From contig NZ_VCRA01000010.1 in NCBI RefSeq assembly GCF_005938385.1, positions 1 through 64,000 of the forward strand: a stretch of DNA of 64,000 nt. Direction: 5' to 3'. Below the pieces are notes generated by a model, which was not told where the DNA came from, made no database searches, and was given only the letters and a program-made list of their open reading frames with translations. Positions 9,154 through 18,810 of the stretch are shown one piece after another (position 1 is the stretch's first letter; every line of letters begins with the position of its first letter). Source of the DNA: Paenibacillus mesophilus. GTDB lineage: Bacteria; Bacillota; Bacilli; Paenibacillales; NBRC-103111. Made by a program: the position numbers and the translations under genes.

Positions 9154-10518
9154 TTAAGAGGACGGATTTTTGATTTTCTCGGTAATCGACTGAATGATTT
9201 TATATAAATCCGGATCTTGCTGGATCGAGGAGACGATTTTCTCATGGGCGTGGATGACGGTCGTATGGTCCCGCCCTCCGAACGCCTCGCCGATCTTGGG
9301 AAGCGAATAATCGGTCAGCTCGCGGGACAAGTACATGGCGACTTGCCTTGGGAAGGCGACCGCCTTCGTCCGTTTGCGGGCTTTGAACTCCTCGAGCTTC
9401 AAGCCGTAAAATTCCCCTACTTTTTGCTGAATGTCTTGGATCGTAATAATTTTCGGACGGCTGGACGGAATGATGTCCTTCAGCGCTTCGGCCGCCAGAT
9501 GGGTCGTAATGTCCTGATTAATGAGAGACGAATAGGCGACGACGCGGATCAGCGCGCCCTCGAGCTCCCGGATGTTCGTATCGATTTGATTGGCGATGTA
9601 AACCATGGCTTCGTTCGGAATATCCAAGTTCTCCGCTTTCGCTTTCTTGCGCAAAATCGCAATACGCGTCTCCAGATCGGGCGGCTGGATGTCGGTATTG
9701 AGACCCCATTCGAAACGGGAGCGTAGCCGGTCCTCCAAGGTCGGAATTTCTTTCGGCTGGCGGTCGCTCGAAATGATGATCTGCTTGCGCTCCTCGTGCA
9801 GCGCATTGAAGGTATGGAAAAATTCTTCCTGCGTTCCTTCCTTGCCGGCAAGAAACTGGATATCGTCGATCAGCAGCACGTCGATTTTCCGGTACTTGTT
9901 GCGGAAATCTTCCCCGCGGTTGTCACGGACCGCGTTAATAAATTCATTGGTGAATTTCTCAGACGATATATAGAGGACGCGAGCGCCCGGATTGTGCTCA
10001 AGCACGTAGTTTCCGATTGCGTGCATCAGGTGCGTTTTGCCAAGCCCTACGCCGCCGTACAGAAACAACGGATTGTACGTCTTTGCGGGAGCTTCTGCCA
10101 CGGCAAGCGAGGCCGCATGGGCGAAACGGTTGCCCGAGCCGATGACGAACGTGTCGAACGTATATTTGGGATTCAAAATGTTGTAGATGCTGCCGTCTTC
10201 CTGAACGGGAGCCTGCTTGACGGGCTGCGGCGCCATTACCTGAACGGGCTTGACCACCGGCGATTCGGTGTCCTGCAGCACAAACTTGACTTCGACATCG
10301 CGGTTCAAGTATTCGAAGACGGTTTGGGCAATCATCTTCTTATAACGGCTTTCCAGCCAGTCCCTGGCGAAATCCGTCGGGGCGCATACGATCAGCTGCG
10401 TTTCGGTGAAGACGGACGCTTTCGTTGATTTCAGCCAAGTGTCGAAGCTGGGTTTGCTAAGTTTTGATTGAATAACGGACAACACTTGTTGCCATAAATC
10501 GTGGGTATGACCGTCCAC
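9154..10518 (-). CDS. dnaA: Chromosomal replication initiator DnaA
   Basis: A 454-residue AAA+ initiator that binds DnaA boxes and opens oriC. Domain I starts HDLWQQVLSVIQSKLSKPSF. Domain III shows Walker A GGVGLGKTHL and Walker B LLIDDIQFLAG. Domain IV has the DNA-binding signature FGGRDHTTVIHA. The start is GTG at 10518, with AAGGAG 10 nt upstream, giving the usual short N-terminus. The longer TTG-initiated frame (10542) contains that ribosome-binding site inside it and is unlikely. Boxes upstream (10601-10912) suggest DnaA autoregulation. Confidence 0.98.
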   Translation of the reverse strand: MDGHTHDLWQQVLSVIQSKLSKPSFDTWLKSTKASVFTETQLIVCAPTDFARDWLESRYKKMIAQTVFEYLNRDVEVKFVLQDTESPVVKPVQVMAPQPVKQAPVQEDGSIYNILNPKYTFDTFVIGSGNRFAHAASLAVAEAPAKTYNPLFLYGGVGLGKTHLMHAIGNYVLEHNPGARVLYISSEKFTNEFINAVRDNRGEDFRNKYRKIDVLLIDDIQFLAGKEGTQEEFFHTFNALHEERKQIIISSDRQPKEIPTLEDRLRSRFEWGLNTDIQPPDLETRIAILRKKAKAENLDIPNEAMVYIANQIDTNIRELEGALIRVVAYSSLINQDITTHLAAEALKDIIPSSRPKIITIQDIQQKVGEFYGLKLEEFKARKRTKAVAFPRQVAMYLSRELTDYSLPKIGEAFGGRDHTTVIHAHEKIVSSIQQDPDLYKIIQSITEKIKNPSS

Positions 10519-11050
10519 AGTTTGTTCACTCCTTAGATTCAATGCCGGTCGGACAGGGGAGCCATGCTATGTTCATATTTATAGAAGAATATGTCGGATA
10601 TTATCCACATTGGTCATAGGAATGGGAATATTGTAATTATAGGAAGGGGGAAATTGTTCACAAACTTATCCACAACCTGTTGATAAGCGGAGAATTGCAT
10701 AAATTGTTCACAACCGAAAACAATATCATAATAGCAGAATTGGCGCGTGTTTTCAAACATTATCCACAATATCTAGACCTTGTGCGCAAAAGTTGTTAAC
10801 AGCACTACATATTGTTTATACATTGTGTAAAAATCGACAAAATCCGTTTTTGGTCGCCAATAAGTTATGCACAAGTGGATAAAGTTTATCGAAAAACAGC
10901 GATTCTGGATAACTTGGGGGATAGGTGCAGGACCGCCGCGCAAAAATTGCAAGAAGCTGCCGAATTGACTTTTGCGGGCGAAAATGATTTAATGTATAGA
11001 GGCGTCTTCGGAAGATGATGAACATGGAATAATGCAAGGAGGTGCGATAG
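10519..11050. other. oriC: main DnaA-box cluster between dnaA and rpmH
   Basis: This 532-bp gene-free stretch has three exact DnaA boxes TTATCCACA (10601-10609, 10666-10674, 10760-10768) and near matches TGTTGATAA (10678-10686), TTATGCACA (10865-10873), AGTGGATAA (10874-10882) and TCTGGATAA (10904-10912). It is AT-rich and must also contain the divergent dnaA and rpmH promoters. Box density and position between dnaA and rpmH match the origins of Bacillales. The reading frames over it look non-coding. Confidence 0.92.
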
Positions 11051-11185
11051 ATGGGTCCGACATTTAAACCGAATGTGAGCAAACGCAAAAAGGTGCACGG
11101 TTTTCGCAAAAGAATGAGCACGAAAAACGGCCGCAAAGTATTGAAAGCCCGCCGCCAAAAAGGAAGAAAAGTTATCAGCGCGTAA
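11051..11185 (+). CDS. rpmH: 50S ribosomal protein L34
   Basis: A 44-residue, highly basic protein: MGPTFKPNVSKRKKVHGF... ending KVISA. It has the conserved L34 core (FKPN, KRKKVHGFRKRM, KARRQKGR). AAGGAGGTGCG lies just upstream of the ATG. It is the first rightward gene from oriC and is followed by a terminator before rnpA. Confidence 0.98.
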   Translation: MGPTFKPNVSKRKKVHGFRKRMSTKNGRKVLKARRQKGRKVISA

Positions 11186-11189
11186 CGGA

Positions 11190-11216
11190 AGGCCACTTCA
11201 AGGTGGTCTTTTCTTT
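11190..11216 (+). terminator. Terminator after rpmH
   Basis: GGCCAC and GTGGTC pair around a short loop (one G-U pair), followed by TTTTCTTTTT. It begins right after the rpmH stop. Read-through would still reach rnpA. Confidence 0.7.
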
Positions 11217-11405
11217 TTATTGATAAAGTTTGAAAAAAAAGAGCAAGGGTCGTAAAAAAAGCGTAGGGATCGCATATCGGCTTTCGTTTAAAATACCGAA
11301 AATGTGTCAACGATAAAATCCATATGCGCTTTTTACGGTACCGTTTGCTCAACTCGAATAGAAGGCTGCAAATTCTGTGAATTTACAGGGTAGTTGGTGA
11401 GTCTG

Positions 11406-11753
11406 ATGCAGAAGGAACTGAGGCTGACCCGCAGGGAAGATTTCAATAAAGTGTACCGCCACGGCAAATCGGCGGCTAACCTGCAGGTTGTCATATATTG
11501 TTTGCCGAATCCCCGGATTGAACGTTTTCGGATGGGAGTGTCGGTCAGCAAGAAGCTGGGAAGCGCCGTAGTCCGAAACCGGATTAGGCGCATGATGAAG
11601 GAAATCGTTCGTCTGAATGCGGACAAGATTCGGTCCCACTACGATTTTATCGTAATAGGCCGGAAGCCGGTTGCCGATATGGACTACAAGCAGCTCGAGA
11701 AAAGCTTGCTGCACGGCCTGAAAAGGGCACAGCTGTTAAGGAATCCGTTCTAG
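11406..11753 (+). CDS. rnpA: Ribonuclease P protein component
   Basis: A 115-residue basic protein that assists the RNase P RNA in trimming tRNA 5' ends. It shows RREDFNKVYRHGKS at the start and the RNR-type motif KKLGSAVVRNRIRRMMKE. I place the start at ATG 11406 (MQKELRL), with GGTGA upstream acting as Shine-Dalgarno. In-frame GTG 11397 and TTG 11394 are alternatives, so the exact N-terminus is uncertain by up to 4 residues. Confidence 0.95.
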   Translation: MQKELRLTRREDFNKVYRHGKSAANLQVVIYCLPNPRIERFRMGVSVSKKLGSAVVRNRIRRMMKEIVRLNADKIRSHYDFIVIGRKPVADMDYKQLEKSLLHGLKRAQLLRNPF

Positions 11754-12017
11754 CCGCATGCTTGGCTTGTTATCAAAGCGAGCTGCGGATTTCCGTACCA
11801 AGAATAAGCAATCGCCAAAACACGAATGTACTTCATCGAAAGGCTTCGAGCAGAAGCTTTTCTTCTCGTTAAAAAGTTTTCTTTGGCACCCAACATGTGG
11901 TATAGTTGATGTTGGATAGGAAGGCCGTTTACCATCCTCGTGTTAGTTATGCTTTTTGATGGGTTCGGTTTGCTATAGATGTACGTATAGACAAAGATAT
12001 TTGGGAGGAAGCTTATT

Positions 12018-12764
12018 TTGGCCCGTCGTCGAATACAACTCGCCCTGCTGTTTACAGCATTCCTGCTCGTCTTGTCGGGCTGTAGCAGCATGTCTCCACA
12101 AGCGAATCCGATCAATCCCAGTAACGGGATATGGGACCGATATTTCGTGCATCCGCTTTCTTGGCTGCTTAACTGGTTTGCGGACTTGATGTGGGGACAA
12201 TACGGATTGTCCATCCTGGTCGTCACGATCATCATCCGTTTCCTGGTGCTTCCGCTTACGCTTAAACAATATCGAAGCTCCAAGGCGATGCAGGCGATCC
12301 AGCCCGAAATGAAGAAAATCAAAGATAAGTACAAGGACGATCCGAAGAAGCAGCAGGAAGAAACGATGAAGCTGTTCCAGAAAAGCGGCGTCAATCCGTT
12401 GGCCGGCTGTCTGCCGTTGGTCGTTCAAATGCCTATTCTGATCGCGCTGTACAACGCGATCGTTCGTAACGACCTGATCAGCAGCCATTCTTTTCTGTGG
12501 ATGCAGCTTGGCACTCCGGACCCTTATTACGTGCTTCCGGTATTAGCCGCGCTTACTACTTGGGCTCAACAAAAAGTGATGTCGACTCAAATGACGCCGC
12601 AAATGCAAAGCCTGATGTTCATATTCCCGGTTTTGATTTTCGTCATGTCGATGAACTTCGCTTCGGCACTGCCGTTGTATTGGGTATACAGCAACTTGTT
12701 CACAGTCGTGCAATCTTATTTTCTATACGGTAGATCAAATCAAAAGGGTGGCCTATCGAAATGA
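12018..12764 (+). CDS. yidC: Membrane protein insertase YidC/OxaA (SpoIIIJ type)
   Basis: A 248-residue lipoprotein insertase. The signal peptide ends in a lipobox LVLSGC, making Cys22 the lipidated residue. The YidC core follows: a membrane segment near residue 65 with GLSILVVTIIIRFLVLPLT, a charged cytoplasmic hairpin (KKIKDKYKDDPKKQQEE), then NPLAGCLPLVVQMPI and further segments. The Arg in IIIRF is the conserved groove arginine. TTG at 12018 has GGGAGG 9 nt upstream. It overlaps jag by 4 nt (ATGA), so the two are translationally coupled. Confidence 0.96.
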   Translation: MARRRIQLALLFTAFLLVLSGCSSMSPQANPINPSNGIWDRYFVHPLSWLLNWFADLMWGQYGLSILVVTIIIRFLVLPLTLKQYRSSKAMQAIQPEMKKIKDKYKDDPKKQQEETMKLFQKSGVNPLAGCLPLVVQMPILIALYNAIVRNDLISSHSFLWMQLGTPDPYYVLPVLAALTTWAQQKVMSTQMTPQMQSLMFIFPVLIFVMSMNFASALPLYWVYSNLFTVVQSYFLYGRSNQKGGLSK

Positions 12765-13378
12765 AAACAATCGTTGTCACGGGAAAAACGATCGAGGAAG
12801 CTATAAAATCCGGATTGAACCAATGGAACGTTCCGGAAGAACGGGTGAAGACGAGAGTGCTGGAGCAGCCGTCCAAAGGGCTGTTCGGCCTTATCGGCTC
12901 CAAAGATGCAAAGGTGGAGCTCGAGCTGATTCCGGATGCTTTGGAAGAAGCCGTCGCCTTTTTGGAAGACGTATTTCGTACTATGGACATCCAAGTGAAA
13001 ATCGATCGCGAACAAACCGATGACGGCGTACAAATTAATTTGAACGGCAAAGAAATGGGAATACTGATCGGTAGAAGGGGCCAGACGCTGGACTCTTTGC
13101 AATATCTTGTCAATATTGTGGCGAACCGTTATGCCACTTCCCACATAAGAATTGTGCTGGATGCGGAAAAATTTCGGCTGCGCCGAAGGCAAACGCTCGA
13201 GGAGCTGTCGGACCGTCTCGCCCTGCGTGTGATCCGGACCCGTAAGGAAGTCGTGCTGGAGCCGATGTCGGCGCAGGAGCGGAAGGTGATTCATTCCCAA
13301 TTGCAGAACCATCCTCAAGTAAAGACGTTCAGCAAAGGGGAAGAGCCGAACCGGAGAGTCGTTATCGCAATCAGATAG
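12761..13378 (+). CDS. jag: Jag/KhpB RNA-binding protein (KH and R3H domains)
   Basis: A 205-residue protein. Residues 1-50 form the Jag_N domain (TGKTIEEAIKSGLNQW, KGLFGLIG). The middle is a KH domain with GILIGRRGQTLDSLQYL, and the C-terminus is an R3H domain (RKEVVLEPMSAQERKVIH). In Gram-positives Jag (KhpB) works with KhpA as an RNA chaperone affecting division and envelope growth. The yidC-jag pair is conserved and overlaps here by 4 nt. Confidence 0.95.
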   Translation: MKTIVVTGKTIEEAIKSGLNQWNVPEERVKTRVLEQPSKGLFGLIGSKDAKVELELIPDALEEAVAFLEDVFRTMDIQVKIDREQTDDGVQINLNGKEMGILIGRRGQTLDSLQYLVNIVANRYATSHIRIVLDAEKFRLRRRQTLEELSDRLALRVIRTRKEVVLEPMSAQERKVIHSQLQNHPQVKTFSKGEEPNRRVVIAIR

Positions 13379-13476
13379 GAGAAGTGGAGCCGGATGAGGG
13401 ATTCGACCGCCAGTTGCCATGCAGTTGCTTCGATTGCCGGCCGGTACGCTTCACTGCGGCTTACAGCGCTAAACTT

Positions 13477-13516
13477 GCAATGACTCCGCGGGGCGGAAGT
13501 CATTGCTTTTGTTTTT
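13477..13516 (+). terminator. Terminator after jag
   Basis: GCAATGACTCCGC pairs with the matching GCGG-A-AGTCATTGC arm (one bulge) around a G-rich loop, followed by TTTTGTTTTT. This is one of the strongest hairpins in the window. It isolates yidC-jag from mnmE. Confidence 0.85.
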
Positions 13517-13566
13517 CCCGGCACTAAGAACGGTGCGGGAACGTAAAGGTGGGTGGATGATTTACA

Positions 13567-14940
13567 ATGACGGATACAATTGCGGCAATCTCGACTCCGG
13601 CGGGGGAAGGGGGCATTGCCGTTATTCGCGTAAGCGGACCGGATTCGATTATGACGACGGACCGCATCTTTTCTTTCAAAGGCAGCTTGCCTGATGTCGC
13701 ATCGCATACGGTGCATTACGGGCATATTATTCAGCCCTCTACGGGTGAACGTATCGAAGAAGTTTTGGTAACGGTCATGAGAGGCCCCCGTTCGTTTACG
13801 ACCGAGGACGTTGTCGAAATCAGCTGTCACGGCGGGATTATTTCGGTCAAAAAAGTGCTGAATTTGGTGCTGGAGCAAGGTGTCCGTTTGGCCGAGCCGG
13901 GAGAGTTTACGAAGAGAGCTTTCCTTAACGGACGAATCGATCTTACCCAAGCCGAAGCGGTTATCGATTTGATCCGCGCCAAGTCGGATCGCGCTTTCAA
14001 AATCGCGTTAAAGCAAGTGGAAGGCACTCTTTCGAAGCAAGTAAAGGAACTTCGATACCGGCTCGTCGAGCTGATGGCCCATATCGAAGTGAATATCGAT
14101 TATCCGGAGCACGATGTCGAAGAGCTGACGAATGCTTATATTAAAGATAAGTGTACGACTGCGATTGGCGATTTGGACCGGTTGCTTCGTTCGGCCGAGC
14201 AAGGGAAAATTCTTCGCGAAGGGATCGTAACGGCCATCGTAGGCCGCCCGAACGTAGGGAAGTCCTCCTTGCTGAATGCACTTGCCCAGGACAATAAAGC
14301 GATTGTGACGGATATTCCAGGTACGACGAGGGACGTCATCGAAGAATACGTGAACTTGAACGGCATCCCTCTGAAGCTGCTCGATACGGCCGGATTGCGG
14401 GAGACGGAAGATATCGTCGAACGAATCGGCGTGGAACGTTCGAGGAGCGCTCTTGGCGATGCGGACTTGATATTGCTCGTTATTAACCGCAACGAACCGC
14501 TTCATGAAGACGAGAAGCAGCTGATGGAGCAAGTGAGAGACAAACAGAGCATCGTCATATTGAATAAAAGCGATTTGCCGACGGCCGCCGATCTTTCTTA
14601 TATGGAAGCGCGTTTCCCGCCGGAGAGGATCGTCTTGATGTCCGTGAAGGAAAACGAAGGATTGGACCGGCTCGGAGAAGCGATCGCAAATTTGTTTTTC
14701 GGTGGACAGCTGGAAACCAACGATATTACGTATGTGAGTAACGTTCGTCACATTCATTTACTGAATAAAGCGAAGCGTTCGCTGGAAGAGGCGCAGGATG
14801 CGGCCGATCAGTTCGTGCCGATCGATATGATCCAGATCGATATTCGCAATGCCTGGGAAAATCTCGGAGAGCTTGTCGGTGATTCGGTAGGCGAATCGTT
14901 GATCGATCAAATTTTTTCACAGTTTTGCCTCGGTAAATAA
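13567..14940 (+). CDS. mnmE: tRNA modification GTPase MnmE (TrmE)
   Basis: A 457-residue GTPase that with MnmG installs the (carboxymethyl)aminomethyl group on U34 of certain tRNAs. The N-terminal folate-binding domain starts TIAAISTPAGEGGIAVIRVSG. The G domain shows GRPNVGKS, DIPGTTRD, DTAG and NKSD. The C-terminus ends with the catalytic CLGK box (CxGK family motif). The ATG at 13567 has AGGTGG upstream. It leads the mnmE-mnmG-rsmG block. Confidence 0.98.
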   Translation: MTDTIAAISTPAGEGGIAVIRVSGPDSIMTTDRIFSFKGSLPDVASHTVHYGHIIQPSTGERIEEVLVTVMRGPRSFTTEDVVEISCHGGIISVKKVLNLVLEQGVRLAEPGEFTKRAFLNGRIDLTQAEAVIDLIRAKSDRAFKIALKQVEGTLSKQVKELRYRLVELMAHIEVNIDYPEHDVEELTNAYIKDKCTTAIGDLDRLLRSAEQGKILREGIVTAIVGRPNVGKSSLLNALAQDNKAIVTDIPGTTRDVIEEYVNLNGIPLKLLDTAGLRETEDIVERIGVERSRSALGDADLILLVINRNEPLHEDEKQLMEQVRDKQSIVILNKSDLPTAADLSYMEARFPPERIVLMSVKENEGLDRLGEAIANLFFGGQLETNDITYVSNVRHIHLLNKAKRSLEEAQDAADQFVPIDMIQIDIRNAWENLGELVGDSVGESLIDQIFSQFCLGK

Positions 14941-14981
14941 CAATAAGAACATATGTTCTGAATGCAAAGGAGGTTTTTGTA

Positions 14982-16871
14982 ATGAGCTATACAGCTGGTC
15001 AGTTTGATGTCATTGTAATAGGAGCCGGACATGCTGGCTGCGAGGCGGCTCTGGCATCCGCGCGCATGGGCTGCGATACGCTGCTGTTGACGATCAATCT
15101 GGATATGGTGGCTTTTATGCCGTGTAATCCTTCGATCGGAGGTCCGGCGAAGGGACATGTCGTTAGAGAGATTGATGCGCTCGGCGGAGAGATGGGGCGC
15201 AATATCGATAAAACGTTTATTCAGCTGCGCATGTTGAATACGGGTAAAGGGCCGGCCGTTCATGCGCTGAGGGCGCAAGCGGATAAGTTTCTGTATCAGC
15301 ATACGATGAAGGAAACGATCGAGAAGCAGGAGAAGCTTACGTTAAGACAAGGCATGGTGGAAGAGCTGATCGTCGAAGACGGGGTGTGCATCGGTGTTAT
15401 TACGAAAACCGGTGCTCAACATTTCGGTAAGGCGATCGTTCTGACAACCGGCACTTATTTGCGCGGGAAAGTGATTATGGGCGATTTGATGTATGAGAGC
15501 GGCCCGAATAATCAGCAGCCGTCGGTTAAGCTGTCCGAAAGCTTAAAGCAGCTCGGGTTCGATCTCGTTCGTTTCAAGACGGGGACTCCGCCGCGCGTTC
15601 AAAAGGAAACGATCGATTTCTCCAAAATGGAAATTCAGCCGGGCGACGAACAGCCCAAATATTTTTCATACGAAACGGAGCCGTTTGCAAGAGAACAGCT
15701 GCCTTGCTGGCTTACTTATACGTCCGGCGATACGCATGAAATCATTAACAACAATTTGCACCGGGCTCCGATGTTTTCGGGTGCGATCGAGGGGACAGGA
15801 CCGCGTTATTGCCCTTCCATCGAAGATAAAATCGTTCGTTTCAGCGATAAGCCGAAGCATCAAATCTTCCTGGAGCCGGAAGGCCGCCATACTTCGGAAT
15901 ATTATGTCCAGGGCTTGTCGACCAGTATGCCGGAAGAGGTTCAGCTTGAAATCTTAAGATCGATTCCCGGTCTGGAACGCGTAAAGATGATGAGAACGGG
16001 CTATGCCATCGAGTACGATGCGGTTGTTCCGACCCAGCTGTGGCCGTCTTTGGAAACGAAACGAATTCAGGGTCTGTTTACGGCAGGTCAGATCAACGGT
16101 ACGTCCGGTTATGAAGAGGCGGCTGGTCAAGGAATTATGGCAGGAATAAATGCCGCACGAAAAGTTCAAGGAAAGGAACCGGTTATATTGGATCGTTCTC
16201 AGGGATACATCGGCGTATTGATCGATGATCTCGTTACGAAGGGAACAAGCGAGCCTTACCGGCTTCTTACTTCGCGAGCTGAATATCGTCTTCTTCTCCG
16301 GCATGATAACGCTGACTTGCGTTTGACGCCTATCGGATACGAGATTGGGCTCATTTCTCAGCAGCGGTATGACAAGTTCCTGCATAAGAAAGCGGCCGTT
16401 GCAGCGGAGATCGATAGACTGAAAACGACAAAGCTTCGACCGGAACCGAATGTGCAGCAGATGCTGACCGAAGCGGGAACAGTGCCGCTTAACAATGCGG
16501 TTGATATGATCACGCTGCTGCGCCGGCCCGAGATCACTTATAATCAATTGGTGCAGCTTGCTCCGTCTCCATTCGACCTGGATGATGAGATGAAAGAACA
16601 AGTGGAAATCCAGATCAAGTATGAAGGCTATATCGAGAAGCAGCTGATTCACGTTGAACGTCTAGGCAAGATGGAGAAGAAGAAGCTGCCTGAAGATTTA
16701 AATTATAAGGAAATCCATGGTCTGGCAAACGAAGCAAAGCAAAGGCTGTCGCAAATACGTCCGATCTCGATCGGTCAAGCATCAAGAATTTCCGGAGTTA
16801 CGCCGGCGGACATTTCGATACTGCTCGTTTATTTGGAACAGTACAACAAAATGGCTGCTGCAAGAGGATGA
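14982..16871 (+). CDS. mnmG: tRNA uridine-5-carboxymethylaminomethyl modification enzyme MnmG (GidA)
   Basis: A 629-residue FAD enzyme, partner of MnmE. The FAD-binding Rossmann motif is VIGAGHAGCEAALASARMG at residues 11-29, with the family stretch MPCNPSIGGPAKGH and C-terminal ETKRIQGLFTAGQINGTSGYEEAAGQG. Length is normal. The ATG has AAAGGAGG upstream. The next gene, rsmG, starts 4 nt after its stop. Confidence 0.98.
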   Translation: MSYTAGQFDVIVIGAGHAGCEAALASARMGCDTLLLTINLDMVAFMPCNPSIGGPAKGHVVREIDALGGEMGRNIDKTFIQLRMLNTGKGPAVHALRAQADKFLYQHTMKETIEKQEKLTLRQGMVEELIVEDGVCIGVITKTGAQHFGKAIVLTTGTYLRGKVIMGDLMYESGPNNQQPSVKLSESLKQLGFDLVRFKTGTPPRVQKETIDFSKMEIQPGDEQPKYFSYETEPFAREQLPCWLTYTSGDTHEIINNNLHRAPMFSGAIEGTGPRYCPSIEDKIVRFSDKPKHQIFLEPEGRHTSEYYVQGLSTSMPEEVQLEILRSIPGLERVKMMRTGYAIEYDAVVPTQLWPSLETKRIQGLFTAGQINGTSGYEEAAGQGIMAGINAARKVQGKEPVILDRSQGYIGVLIDDLVTKGTSEPYRLLTSRAEYRLLLRHDNADLRLTPIGYEIGLISQQRYDKFLHKKAAVAAEIDRLKTTKLRPEPNVQQMLTEAGTVPLNNAVDMITLLRRPEITYNQLVQLAPSPFDLDDEMKEQVEIQIKYEGYIEKQLIHVERLGKMEKKKLPEDLNYKEIHGLANEAKQRLSQIRPISIGQASRISGVTPADISILLVYLEQYNKMAAARG

Positions 16872-16875
16872 TACG

Positions 16876-17598
16876 ATGGACGAAGTGAGAAAAGGCTTTG
16901 AAGAGTTATTGGCGGAGAAACAAATCGTTTTATCCGAGAGGCAGTGGAATCAATTCGAGATTTACTTCCGCGAGCTGGTGTCGTGGAATGAGAAAATGAA
17001 TTTGACCGGAATAACAGAGAGAGAGCAAGTGTATATTAAGCACTTCTACGATTCGCTCTCTCTTTCTTTTTTTGTGCCCATGTCCGAAGTTGTGACGTTA
17101 GCGGATATCGGATCGGGGGCGGGTTTTCCAAGCATTCCGCTGAAAATCGTATATCCGCATCTCCGAGTGACGATTATCGATTCGCTGAACAAACGGATTC
17201 AATTTCTCGATCATCTCGTAAAATCGCTTGAACTCGAGCACGTTCAATGCATTCATGGAAGGGCGGAAGACTTGGCGAGGAAAGCCGAGCTAAGAGATTC
17301 GTTCGATCTTGTCACGGCCAGGGCCGTTGCCCGTATGAATGTACTGAACGAGTTTTGTCTTCCATTTGTCAAAGCTTCCGGATTATTCGCTGCGATGAAG
17401 GGGTCTGACCCCGATGAGGAACTGCAGGAGGCTGTATTTAGCTTAAAGCAGCTACGCGGTGAGACGAAGTCGGTGTTTCGATTCGAGCTTCCAGTGGAAC
17501 AGTCTACGCGGCATATCATTTTGATCCACAAAACCGGCAGCACTCCGGCAAAGTATCCGCGCAAAGCGGGTACTCCATTAAAACAACCGCTAGTTTAA
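16876..17598 (+). CDS. rsmG: 16S rRNA (guanine527-N7)-methyltransferase RsmG
   Basis: A 240-residue SAM-dependent methyltransferase that modifies G527 of 16S rRNA. It shows the SAM motif ADIGSGAGFPSIPLKI and the family start WNEKMNLTGI. The ATG at 16876 gives the expected N-terminus MDEVRKGFEELL. A longer frame reaching back into mnmG is not homologous to the family and is ignored. It is coupled to mnmG (4-nt gap). Confidence 0.97.
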   Translation: MDEVRKGFEELLAEKQIVLSERQWNQFEIYFRELVSWNEKMNLTGITEREQVYIKHFYDSLSLSFFVPMSEVVTLADIGSGAGFPSIPLKIVYPHLRVTIIDSLNKRIQFLDHLVKSLELEHVQCIHGRAEDLARKAELRDSFDLVTARAVARMNVLNEFCLPFVKASGLFAAMKGSDPDEELQEAVFSLKQLRGETKSVFRFELPVEQSTRHIILIHKTGSTPAKYPRKAGTPLKQPLV

Positions 17599-17633
17599 AT
17601 AAGTGATCTTATGAAGTATTAAGCCCGAGGTAT

Positions 17634-17649
17634 TGTTTCACGTGGAACA
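17634..17649. other. parS centromere site upstream of noc
   Basis: TGTTTCACGTGGAACA matches the parS consensus TGTTNCACGTG(A/G)AACA, an almost perfect palindrome. ParB (Spo0J) loads here and spreads to condense the origin. It sits between rsmG and noc, about 7 kb from oriC. Confidence 0.93.
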
Positions 17650-17810
17650 TTCACAAATGTTTATTATAGTCAGGCAGGAAATCGCTAATATTTGGAGAAT
17701 TAATATAGTATAAGTCCGTTCAAGTTAGATTGGTAGGATGACTGCGAAGAGCCGCGGAATCTGGATGGGGAACCCTCGGACAAGGCTTTCATTGCAACGA
17801 AAGGAATTGG

Positions 17811-18644
17811 GTGATTGGTTTCCATATGAAAGAACAAATCTCCAAACTATTCGGGTTCTCGGAGCGAACGAACCAAGATGAAGTGAAAAATATTGCCGTT
17901 CGAGAAATCGTGCCGAGTCCATATCAACCGAGAACTATATTTGACGACGACCGTATTGACGAGCTGTGTCAAACCATTAAGACACATGGTATCATTCAAC
18001 CTATCGTGGTTCGAATCCGGAATCAAAAGTACGAAATTATTGCCGGGGAACGAAGATGGAGGGCAGTCAAAAAGCTCGGTTTAGATACGGTGCCGGCTAT
18101 CGTTAGAGAATTTAACGATGCACAAGCGGCATCTATTGCTCTAATAGAAAATTTACAGCGTGAAGGACTAACCGCGCTGGAAGAAGCGATCGCTTATCAG
18201 CAATTGATGGAGATACACGGATTAACGCAAGAAAGCTTGGCGCAACGGCTAGGTAAAAGCCAATCGACGATAGCTAATAAAATTAGACTGCTGCAGCTTA
18301 GCGAACCTGTGAAGCAATCTCTTCTTGAACGGAAAATAACAGAGCGTCATGCAAGAGCGCTCCTTGCATTGGATAGCGAGGAGCTCCAGCTTAAAGTGTT
18401 AAATGACATCATTACAAAAGAATTGAATGTTAAGCAAACCGAAGCAAGAGTGAATTATTATAAGGAAGCTGCGGCCATAAAGAAGAGCAAACGAATATCG
18501 TTCTCGAAAGATATTCGTTTGGCTTTGAATACGATTCGTCAGTCGGTGGAAATGGTTGCGGGATCAGGACTGCAAATTAAGACTGACGAGAAAGATCATG
18601 AAGATCATTATGAAATCGTGATTCGCATCCCAAAAAAACATTAA
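17811..18644 (+). CDS. noc: Nucleoid occlusion protein Noc (ParB family)
   Basis: A 277-residue ParB-like CTP-binding protein. It has the ParB box GERRWRA, the NLQREGLTALEEA stretch and a helix-turn-helix (ESLAQRLGKSQSTIANKIRLL). It has a membrane-targeting-like amphipathic N-terminus (KEQISKLFGF), typical of Noc. Position directly before soj-spo0J is the conserved Noc position. GTG 17811 has AAGGA 6 nt upstream; ATG 17826 is the alternative start. Noc blocks division over the nucleoid in B. subtilis. Confidence 0.9.
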   Translation: MIGFHMKEQISKLFGFSERTNQDEVKNIAVREIVPSPYQPRTIFDDDRIDELCQTIKTHGIIQPIVVRIRNQKYEIIAGERRWRAVKKLGLDTVPAIVREFNDAQAASIALIENLQREGLTALEEAIAYQQLMEIHGLTQESLAQRLGKSQSTIANKIRLLQLSEPVKQSLLERKITERHARALLALDSEELQLKVLNDIITKELNVKQTEARVNYYKEAAAIKKSKRISFSKDIRLALNTIRQSVEMVAGSGLQIKTDEKDHEDHYEIVIRIPKKH

Positions 18645-18663
18645 ATGTTCACGAACAACCATC

Positions 18664-18690
18664 AAGCTCCAATAATTGGGGCTTCTTTTT
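18664..18690 (+). terminator. Terminator after noc
   Basis: AAGCTCCAA pairs with TTGGGGCTT (one G-U) around a 3-nt loop, followed by a C and then five T's. It lies 20 nt after the noc stop. Confidence 0.8.
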
Positions 18691-18810
18691 GTTCCAGGTC
18701 TTTTTTAAAACGGGTAGACGTGTTATCATATATAAGTTAGAGATATTACGGGGGATTGTCGGAGTGGAGTACACGGCAGTGCTGTGTATGCATTATTGAT
18801 TGAGGTGAAT

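Noticed and set aside
16717..16875. Upstream extension of rsmG into mnmG
   Set aside because: The extension is the wrong frame of mnmG; the family N-terminus and ribosome site point to 16876.
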